In this document: positions 11,135 to 20,614 of the stretch, piece after piece | Position numbering within the stretch: the stretch's first letter is position 1 | Layout of the letters: the number at the start of each line of letters is the position of its first letter | Position numbers and translations under genes: made by a program | The notes under the pieces: generated by a model | The model's database searches: none | Told to the model about the DNA's origin: nothing | What the model saw: only the letters and a program-made list of their open reading frames with translations | Origin: Metaphire vulgaris | Taxonomy: Eukaryota; Annelida; Clitellata; Crassiclitellata; Megascolecidae | Length of the DNA: 64,000 bases | Assembly: GCA_018105865.1 (NCBI GenBank) | Contig: CM030834.1 | Location: 1,849,173 to 1,913,172 of the forward strand | Reading direction: 5' to 3'

Positions 11135-13435
11135 CTGAACAATCTATAGAAAAGAAACATACCCGTTTTTTTGCAAAGTGGTATTTTCGAACAAATTTGT
11201 GGATATATTATATTGATTTAATAATAGTTTCCGATATAATTTAACTACCAGGTCAACTCCCGTATTAGTAACTTTCTGTCTTCAATCTTCGAAGTGAATA
11301 TTGGGACAAGGAGATTGAAATGGACGAGTCCAAAATGTTTAGCTCTGAGAACTAATTTCCGCTAAAGATTGCGTTGTGATTTAGTATCTTAGTAGCCAGT
11401 GACAGGTTCTTCGGATGCTCAAATTTCTTAGGCTAAAGTTTGAAATACTACTCGTTTAACTAGTTTTCTGTTTTACAGGTAGATCAGTTTAATTGCTTGA
11501 CATAATGACATTTTGCTTTTGACCTCTATTCAGGCATATTTCTGAAATCTTGAAATTTCGCAGCGTCACTGTGACTACTCACTACTATAATTAATCAATT
11601 GCCTAATTCAAATGCAACTGCATCTATTACCTCCTCGCCAATATTCAATGTCATCAAGCGAGTCAATTCTTACTGTATTCGTTCAGTATCTCGCTTATAA
11701 TTTGATTTTCCAGTGGACTGTTGATAACAACCAGATGGGCTTTTGGATTCAGGGCTCTGCATCTTGCTTGAGCTTCGGTCCAATCCATTGGCTGAGTGAC
11801 GACTGCATAGCATTTGTTGACTGCATTAACACTGTAATTGAATCCAGCTGGACATGGATTCATCTGTCTGAGTTCAAACAGAAGATATGGAAGAGCCAAT
11901 AATTAATTAATCTGATAATGTATCGCGTTCATTCAATTTTCCAGTAAGAAATTCTAAGAAAACTACTGCCTGCACGAGTGCACGTGCTGTGCAGTTTCGA
12001 CATCAGCAACAAAACAACAAAACAACATCAACAACAGTAACAATGGTATGTTTGGGGTGCTTGAGATGTGTGTTAGTGTATGTGTTGAAGTATGGAAGGG
12101 TGCATGGATGTGTGCCTCGTTGTGGTTTTGGGTGTGTGGGTGTAAGAAGGAGGACACGATAGAAGACGAGGGAGTCGGATAGAAGACACGAGAGAAGAGG
12201 GAGGTGTCCGACTGGGTGTAAAAAGAGGAATGTGTGGAAGTGAAAGAGAAAGTTAGAGAAAATGTTTTGAAATTGGCGTTTCGAGAAGGTATTTGAAATC
12301 GGTGTAAGGCGTTTCGAGAAGGTATTTGCTGTTTACTGTTTATTTCCAACTAAAACACCATAGAACATAAATCATTGAACATAAATCATAAATCATAAGC
12401 ACAAGCACGATGAACAATGAACACAAATCATAAATCATAAGAACAATGAACATGTAGAAAACATTGAAAGTTTGTTAAAATGACGATTATATTAACGAAC
12501 CGTCTCTTTGCTTACTGGGCTGGTTTTCGTTCTCATGGATACGTGTGGAAAACCTTTCAACCCTTGGATCGACACTTGATTTTTAGGTGGTTATCGGTCT
12601 TGTAACCAAACGGCATTCAAATGTTACTCTACCATGGCTATAATTACAGCGGATGTGGTTTGTTGGTTAACACTTAAAAGCACCCACCATATGGTCCATG
12701 TCATCTCCCACCTAGATCCCAGTTTCATCGCACCATTTTCCAGTGGACATTAATGCTAGAAGATCAAAGCTGGCATCCAAACTAGGACCTGACACAGACG
12801 AAGTCTAAGTTCAAATTGTAAAGGTGCTTTAGAGTAGACTTCAGTGGATGCCTGTGTTCAATGATATCTTTTTTTTAAATATACAGATCAAGTGTGAAAA
12901 AGTGGTGATGACGTTTTGCTTATCACACTTCTCAGGGCGCTAAAGAACAAGCAATTTCTTCGACAGCCCTCCCTTAACAGCCTTAGGGCGTGTTCATAAT
13001 AATAAATAGTACTGCATGAGATAACATTCGCGAACCAGCCCCGGCCCCCTACAGATCGCCGGGTCCGTGAGCATCTCCCCCTATCGACGGGCCTGCGAGG
13101 AGCTTTTTATGCTTGTCAAGATTTTTTGAGCCAGTTCTATTATTGAAATGTGGGAATACGATACGCGGACCGTTTTATGCTTGTCAATTATTTTGTGCAT
13201 AAAGCACGAATAATTCAGTTAAATTCCCAAAACAAACTACAAACCTATTTGAGGAACAGTTTTGATGATCCAACCTTTGATGTAGTTTCTGCAAAGACTG
13301 CAAAATGTTTTCGAGATTTGAATTGAGCTCTTCGCCGTTGTCTAGATCCGATGTCGTCAGTTGAGCTTCGGAACAAAATGAAGAGACGCCAGAGAATAAC
13401 AACTGCAGAAACAGCCAATACAGTATGGAAGACAT
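10866..13435 (-). CDS. Secreted C-type lectin, gene II (3 exons, 217 aa)
   Basis: Exons on the minus strand are 13245-13435, 11674-11867 and 10866-11134, all with GT-AG junctions and phases 2 and 1, giving 217 residues. Residues 1-24 form a signal peptide (start MSSILYWLFLQLLF), then an acidic/coiled neck to about residue 62. The lectin domain runs from Cys69 (CPAGF) through WTEAQ (93-97), HLVVIN (108-113), WTSGS (137-141), YTNWCPGEPN (165-174) and WDDASC (198-203) to CPICE (208-212). The EPN triplet (172-174) is the calcium/sugar site typical of mannose-type C-type lectins, so calcium-dependent sugar binding is inferred. Start chosen at the inner Met because all three copies share it directly before the signal peptide. 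It sits in a tandem array with genes I and III. Confidence 0.88.
11674..11867 (-). CDS. Lectin II exon 2 (first half of lectin domain)
   Basis: Begins after GAACTCAG with ACAGATGAATCC and ends GAATACA before a GTAAGA donor. The upstream in-frame Met in the intron is not used in this model. Confidence 0.88.
13245..13435 (-). CDS. Lectin II exon 1 (signal peptide and neck)
   Basis: ATG at 13433-13435. The exon ends NCSSN plus two bases of an Arg codon before a GTTTGT donor. Confidence 0.85.
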
Positions 13436-13524
13436 GGCTGCTTCGCAAACGATACAGCTCAAAATTCCGAACAAAACTAAGATAAATACATTGCTTCAAA
13501 TCCTTATAGTTGCAGCCAGCAGGC

Positions 13525-13703
13525 CAGTGGCGGCTCCAGGATTTGGGAAGTGGGAGGCCGTTGGGGTGGCAACTTCTAATCATGGGGGCCAACCATTTGT
13601 TGTCAGATATGTAGTATTAAGTTTAGGGTCCCAACAGGGGGCCACTGGGGGACCAGGCACTCAATCACCCCCCCACGAGGCCCCTCCTGTGGAGCCGCGA
13701 CTG
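13525..13703. mobile_element. hAT-type MITE, CAGTGGCGGCTCC family
   Basis: Starts CAGTGGCGGCTCCAGG and ends GGAGCCGCGACTG with perfect 8-bp flanks CAGCAGGC. It sits just upstream of lectin II exon 1 and is absent from the matching sites upstream of genes I and III. Same family as 57522-57713 and 45376-45575. Confidence 0.85.
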
Positions 13704-13950
13704 CAGCAGGCAATGGATATTGCAGCCTTCAGACAAAAGATATTTTGTCTGTAATAAAATATTCAAATTTTGTCATGCGCTGGCGTTGTTGGGAAGGAGA
13801 TCAGTGTTTTTTCTGATGGCAGCCGGGCCTGAATCTGTCCTTTTAATAGAAAGTGGGCGTGATAGTTTTTGTGAAAACGTTATTGATAGGCTTATCCCAT
13901 CTATGTTTATGACAGCGATGAGGGCATATTTTGGAATTTTACACAGTGAT

Positions 13951-14290
13951 AGCTGATTGTTATTGTTATTGTTATTGTTCATGACAATTTATATGGCGCC
14001 GTAACTAGCAAGGGCCAAAGTCAAGGGCGCTTTACAGGGAGCGTGGAAATGAGATGCTGGATAAAAACGTCTTTAGTTTGCTCGCCAACTCTCCAAAAGA
14101 GCTGATGGACGACACGCTGTCCGGCAGTGAATTCAAAAGGAGAGGATTTCCGCGCGAGAACTAACGTTCGCCGAACTCTCGACAGTTTTCGACGGAGGTG
14201 GAACGTACAGTTGGATTCGCTAACTGGAACGAAGGTACAGCCGTCGATCGCTCCACGCCGGCCTTCGAACGAGCGTCGCAAGGTATTCGG
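13951..14290 (-). repeat. Retroposon 3' region with hexamer tail
   Basis: On the minus strand a segment with AGCGCCCTTGACTTTGG then ATGGCGCCATATAAATTGTC-like sequence ends in AACAAT repeats. This matches the general layout of LINE 3' ends; no intact coding frame. Confidence 0.45.
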
Positions 14291-14341
14291 GACAGAATGA
14301 TGATTGCTGAGAGATAAATCGCCTTTGCGACGGTTCGCTTA

Positions 14342-14764
14342 GGGGCTGTCCATTAAATTATGTCAACAATTTTTTGGGCAATTTTTGACCCCTCCTTCCT
14401 TGTCAACAACTATCAACTTTCACTTACCCCCCCCCCATAATTACGTCAAAAACTGTTGACCCCCAAGATCAATGACAAGTCCCAATAGCAAGGTTATTAT
14501 TTTTTGCGGCGATGACCATTTTTTCTCTTTCTTCCTCATCGAGTGACAAAATGTGGTGGTAATGACCTTTTTTGTCATTTGTCAAGCTTTTTTCCATTGT
14601 AATAAGTAGCATTCCATGAAATTTCCTATTTTTGATTATTTGTAAAAAATGAAATTGTTGACGTCAACTTCTCTTGATCGCTCCCCTTCCCCCTGTCAAC
14701 AACTGTCAAACTTTTTCAAACCCCCTTCCCTCCTAAATTGTTGACGTAATTAATGGACAGCCCC
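14342..14764. mobile_element. Inverted-repeat MITE with TTA target duplication
   Basis: The ends GGGGCTGTCCATTAA and TTAATGGACAGCCCC are exact inverted repeats, flanked by TTA on both sides. TTA (TWA) target sites fit PIF/Harbinger, though a TA duplication of Tc1/mariner type cannot be excluded. Subterminal TTGTTGACGT repeats mirror each other. A related end, GGGGCTGTCCATAAATGACG, lies at 22575. Confidence 0.75.
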
Positions 14765-14769
14765 TTACA

Positions 14770-15215
14770 GCAATGAGCAAATCGTCGTAAGCCTATGGCC
14801 TAATATTGTCCTACTTCTAGTTCGTAAATTGATGTTTCCTGAACAAGTGTGAAGTATGTTTGCACATGGATCATGGTTGTATTCTTAATTCGAAGAATCC
14901 AAGCCAATAGTATACCGAGCACAAGTAGGCTAAACGTCGCACTAAACCAAGATAAAATGATGCACAAAATTTGAATTTCAAGGAAAGTCACATCGCGTAT
15001 AATATCTATTTCTAAAGGGACCAAGCGATTGCTGTTGAGAGTGAGGTAACAAAAAAACCTCCATGTGGAAAACTACCCACTGCCGACCGACGTACCCCGC
15101 TAAGAGGAATACCGGCCCAGAGAACCCAGTGCTGAGTACGATTGGCTATCACAATCACATTGCCCAGTCTGGCCCGCTCCCAATTGAGAGTAATACCTGA
15201 TTCAAATCTTAGACT
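14770..15215. repeat. Distal upstream block of lectin unit II
   Basis: Highly similar to 21380-21722 and 24655-25095, including GGAAAACTACC, CGTACCCCGCTAAGAGGAAT and CCCAGTGCTGA. No reading frame is shared across the copies without stops on the minus strand, so I treat it as non-coding. Confidence 0.6.
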
Positions 15216-15929
15216 CATGAAGTAAGGCGCAGACTGTATGACAACTATTCGGTAATAATTGTATCCATTATTAGAAAAAATGTCTTAATATCTCTGTAAG
15301 AATCTCCCCACTAAAGTGTTGGCCTGCTCAGCGGGCTCCGAGGCCGCTGTGCTTATGGTTCCTGCTCTGATTGACATGAAGACTGACACGCATGCACGTG
15401 CCATTTAGTCCGACCAGGGTGGTTGGAAAGAGTCGCGAGCTCCTCGACCGCCCTAACCGCATAAATTTTGAACCATATTAAAACTAGATGGTGGGCGCTG
15501 ATGCACATTTTTAAGACTTTAATTCTGATTTATTACTGAATTGCCAAAAACGTCGTAATACAACCACGTGCATCGATTCTGCTAGCAATCTCCCTACTCC
15601 GCTCACCCCTCCCTCCCCCCAAAATTCTCCAAGGTCATTACCGATAGAAGGGCCTGAAACGCGTTTGATGGCTGCACTAATAGTAGTCACTGATGCTTTA
15701 TAATACTAACGTGATTGCAGGTGGTTTATTAGGCATCACCTTTGTGAAAACCATTATAGTTATAATTACTCTTACAATGCCAAGGTCATTACTGATAGAG
15801 GGGCCCGCAACGCGTTTGATGGGACATCAACCTCAGCTGAAGAAGATCGAATTGTCATCAGCCTGTATCTCTTTCTGCAATTCATACTTTCTGGGGTTCT
15901 AATTCTGCTCGCAATCTCAGTGTAATCCT
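15216..15929. other. Spacer without recognised gene
   Basis: No coding family recognised. Contains a short local duplication (GGTCATTACCGATAGAAGGG at about 15634 and GGTCATTACTGATAGAGGGG at about 15784). Confidence 0.4.
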
Positions 15930-16150
15930 TGTTAGCAACCTCTCGATCTCAAAGCACATTGATTCTGCCTGTCTTATGTGCTCACGATATAACAGTTACA
16001 GTAAGACCTATGCAGGATCCGACACCTAATCCCTTCCACGGTAATCATTACTTTGGTTAATGTTTTGTTAACTAGTCGTCTGGACTATGGCAATTCACGA
16101 CACACTGCACACATTCCAAGACAAATCCTAAACTTTTGAAAAGAATTCAG
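15930..16150 (+). pseudogene. Second copy of the LINE RT fragment
   Basis: Matches 315-535 over TTAGCAACCTC..CTCAAAGCACATTGATTCTG and GTCTGGACTATGGCAATTCA, with frame breaks. Confidence 0.55.
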
Positions 16151-16334
16151 AATTCAACTGAATTATGCGCGCTTTGCGATTTTATAAGTTTTATATGTAT
16201 TGAACTTTTTGTATTTGTTATTTTCAGCTACCCTAATCCTTCTAAACTGGATTTTGGCACCCCTCCACCTCGGCGCCCGGGCCGCTTGCCTCCTCCCTGT
16301 CCCTACCTAGCTACCTATAGCTACGGCTTTGATT

Positions 16335-16466
16335 TCCTTCATAGTTCGGACTCGCTGTTTTCCACTGACTGATCTTTGGAATGATCCGGTATTTTACGGA
16401 AGGATGCGGATTATGGAGCACCGTCGATTGATCTCATTAAGTATTAGAACAAAGAATACAAAAGTG

Positions 16467-16530
<64 letters not shown>
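16335..16530 (+). repeat. Retroposon tail with (TTA)n
   Basis: TGATCTTTGGAATGATCCGG through GATTGATCTCATTAAGTATT matches 4720-4805 and runs into about 20 TTA units. Confidence 0.6.
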
Positions 16531-17029
16531 GTCGTTATCATTATCACTATTTAGTGACGGTTCCAACATGTTGATGACTGGGGTTCCAGATGACCTTTTT
16601 TTGCTTGTCAGCCTATTTTCCGGTGAGCCTTTAAAAAATTAGTCAAAAATACTGCGACCGACCTTCTTTTTTGCTTGTCGGGGTTATTTGGCAAGGTTTA
16701 TTAACATTTAGTGGGCAAAACAGCCAATGCAGTCAATCTTCGGAGCGAAGACGGTTAAAGACAAGACAAGATAAGTTGGCAAAACACTAACAATGACTTT
16801 TTCCTCTCTTTTCTTTTTTATTCTTTACTTTGCATCCCCATCAACTTTCGATAAATTCCCCCCCCCAAGAATTAGAGGAACCGCCACTGTCATTATTCAC
16901 TAATATATTCTAGGATAACAAACCGTAAAATAAGTTCCAGTTACAGTAAGTCCAGAAAATCAAACAGGCAGTTTTAAAATAGTCGACCAATTATAAATCA
17001 ATTACAATTTGAAATGTTTGGGAGACAAG

Positions 17030-17155
17030 ATTTGTCTCTCCACGCTTTGGGGGGATTTCCATCCCCAAGCCAACATATACAAATTGTTGGGGGAATTTTA
17101 AAACTTGGGGGATTCTCCCCCCCCCCCCCCAAACAGGCCTAAAATAAACACTGCA
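17030..17155. mobile_element. Truncated CAGTGTTTATT-family MITE
   Basis: Right end CCTAAAATAAACACTG and a G/C-homopolymer-rich interior match, in reverse orientation, 63522-63721. The other terminus is missing. Confidence 0.55.
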
Positions 17156-17284
17156 ATTAGTTCAATTAAAAAAGTCTCATTCTAATTATAAAAGACCTCT
17201 CCGTGAGAAATGTGTTAAAAAGTGTATGATTTTGTCGCTTTTAAAATTGGCCTGTCTCTAACTGTCTAACACTTCATTACAGAT

Positions 17285-17394
17285 GTGGATTATGAAGCAC
17301 CGTCGATTGACCCATTTAATTAGACCTATTAGAACCTGTAATACATTCTTATACAGAATGGCATTATTATTATCATTATGATTATCATTATTAC

Positions 17395-17477
<83 letters not shown>

Positions 17478-17515
17478 TATCTGTTATTATTATTGTTGTT
17501 GTTGTTCATTAAATA
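17285..17515 (+). repeat. Retroposon tail with TTA/CTA/GTT arrays
   Basis: GATTATGAAGCACCGTCGAT then a compound (TTA)n(CTA)n(TTG)n array. Same tail family as 16335. Confidence 0.7.
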
Positions 17516-17698
17516 TATTCTAGAATAACAAATTATAAAATATGTTCCAGTTACAGAAGTCCAGAAAATCAAATAGGCCTAAGGCGTTTTAAAATAGATT
17601 TGAATATTTTAAAATCAATTGTTTTGTAGGCTAATCGGAATATAATGAGTGTACTTCCAATGTCAACGATTAATTCATATGCTGCCTTCGGTCTATGG

Positions 17699-17961
17699 TT
17701 ATTCAAATCTCAGAATCTCACACATGGGACAAGCCATGCCCGAGCAGGAGGCGTCATCCCATCCGCTTAAATTACGATTTTTATGGCAGATTTTGATGAA
17801 GGACATGCAGTGTTGACTTTGAGCGAGGCAATTTGGTTCCCCAGGACACCAGTTTGTATATCCGATGGCTTGGTTGCTCCCGAGGTTTGGCTTCCATCCA
17901 AATGGAGAAGAGCAGTTAGAGTTTTGTTGGCTGCCGCTAGTCCAGAAAAAATTCCATTCGC
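17699..17961 (-). CDS. Lectin III exon 3
   Basis: Uses the shifted acceptor GGTACAG before GCGAATGG. The exon ends CEILRFE and TAA. Confidence 0.75.
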
Positions 17962-20573
17962 CTGTACCGGAACAATCTATAGAAAAGAAACAGACCCGTT
18001 TTTTTGCAAAGTGCAGGCACGCCGGAAGTGGGGGTGCAGCCTCACCGTGCAGGGGTGCAGCTGCACCCCTGAAAAGAGGATGGTCTGCACCCTCTCTGCA
18101 TCCCTTGAATCCTGAAAAACAGAGGGTGCAGAGGGGGTGCAGAGTGTACAGACGACCTTTTTTGCTTGTCAAGCTATTTTGAAGGTAAATTCTAGCAGAG
18201 GCGTCATTTGGGAGGCTGGGGGCCACGGCCCTCCAAGGAAATGAAAATATTAATTTATAATGTATTAATGTGTAAAAAACAGGAAAGCAGGGACGTCATT
18301 TGCATTTGGGGGCAAAAAGAAAGGTCAGCAGCCCCTAAAGCTCTAAAGGAGTACTTGATGTCGAGTAATCTGAAGAAGTAACTAACCGCAAAAAAGGACT
18401 GACAAGCAAAAAAAAGGTCGTCAACTTTTTTTTGCAAAGTCGTCAGGTCGAAAAAGTGCAAAAATTAAAAAAAAACTGAATTCTAGCGTTGAATACCTTT
18501 TTTTGCTTGTCTAAGGATTTGAAAGAGAAAATTTCACTTCGAAAAAATCTGAAATCTGCACCCCCTGGCCAAAATTCGTTCCGGCGGGCCTGGCAAAGTG
18601 GTATTTTCGAACAAATTTGTGGACATATTATATTGATTAAATAATAGTTTCCAATATAATTTAACTATCAGGTCAACTCCCGTATTAGTAACTTTCTGTC
18701 TTCAATCTTCGAAGTGAATATTGGGACAAGGAGATTGAAATGAATGAGTCCAAAATGCTTCAGTCTGTGAACTGTTTTCCGCTAAAGATTGCGTTGTGAT
18801 TTAGTATCTTAGTAGCCAGTGACAGGTTCTTCGGATGCTCAAATTTCCTAGGCTAAAGTTTGAAATACTACTCGTTTAACTAGTTTTCTGTTTTACAGGA
18901 AGATCAGTTTAATTGCTTGACATAATGACATTTTGCTTTTGCTATTCAGGCATATTTCTGAAATCGTGGAATTAAGACATAATGTTAAAAATGGATGGCT
19001 GGCGTTGATTCGGTTGATGCGGGACCCATTTGTAGATAGTAGGCCATCAAAGAGAAATCGCATTTTGCTTTTGACCTCTATTCAGGCATATTTCTGAAAT
19101 CTTGGAATTTTCGCAGCGTCACTGTGACTACTCACTACTATAATCAATTGCCTAATTCAAATGCAACCCCATCTATTACCTCCTCGCCAATATTCAATTT
19201 CATTATGCGAGTCAATTCTTACTGTATTCGTTCAGTATCTCGCTTATAATCTGATTCTCCTGTGAACTGTTGATAACAACCAGATGGGCTTTGGGATTCA
19301 TCTCTGTACATTTTTCCTGAGCTTCGGTCCAATTCATTGGCTGAAGGACGACTGCATAGCATTTGTTGACTGCATTCACGCTGTGGTTGAATCCAGCTGG
19401 ACATGGATTCATCTGTCTGAGTTCAAACAGAAGATATGGAAGAGCCAATAATTAATCTGATAATGTTTCGCGTTCATTCAATTTTCCAGTAAGAAATTCT
19501 AAGAAAACTACTGCCTACGCGTACTGTGCAGTTTCGACATCAGCAACAAAACAACATCAGCAACAGTAACAACAACGGTATGTTTGGGGGTGCTTGAGAT
19601 GTGTGTTAGTGTATGTGTTGAAGTATGGAAGGGTGCATGGATGTGTGCCTCGTTGTGGTTTTGGGTGTGTGGGTGTAAGAAGGAGGACACGATAGAAGAC
19701 GAGGGAGTCGGATAGAAGACACGAGAGAAGAGGGAGGTGTCCGACTGGGTGTAAAAAGAGGAATGTGTGGAAGTGAAAGAGAAAGTTAGAGAAAATGTTT
19801 TGAAATTGGCGTTTCGAGAAGGTATTTTCTGTTTACTGTTTATTTCCAACTAAAACACCATAGTTCATAAATCATTGAACATAAATCATAAGCACAAGCA
19901 CGATGAACAATGAACATAAATCATAAATCATAAGAACAATGAACATGTAGAAAAATTGAATGTTTGTTAAAATGACGACTATATCAACGAACCGTCTCCT
20001 TGCTTACTGGGCTGGTTTTCGTTCTCATGGATACGTGTGGAAAACCTTTCAACCCTTGGATCGACACTTGATTTTTAGGTGGTTATCGGTCTTGTAACCA
20101 AACGGCATTCAAATGTTACTCTATGCATGGCTATAATTACAGCGGATGTGGTTGATTGTGGTTTATTGGTTAACTCTTAAAAGCACCCACCATATGGTCC
20201 ATGTCATCTTCCACCTAGCTTCCAGTTTCACCGCACCCTTTTCCAGTGGACATTAAGGCTACCAGATCAAAGCTGGCATCCAAACTAGACCCTGACACAG
20301 ACGAAGTCTAAGTTCAAATTGTAAAGGTGCTTTAGAGTAGACTTCAGTGGATGCCTATGTTCAATGATAATAGATTTATAGTAGGGCCTAATGTGAAAAC
20401 TGAGACGGCGAAAGCATTCCTTTGGAAGCGGTATTGCAATTAGTAGATCTACGTCTTGAAGAATTCACTTACACGAAGAGCGACCATCCATGGCTCGTCC
20501 GTAACCTCACATCATGATTTATGTATTTTTCTCTGGACATTCCACGGGAGGCCGTCTCTGGCCATATAGGCTT

Positions 20574-20614
<41 letters not shown>

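Noticed and set aside
11963..12349. 128-codon minus-strand frame repeated in 19508-19849
   Set aside because: Conserved only because intron 1 was duplicated; the sequence is low complexity and lies inside the lectin intron.
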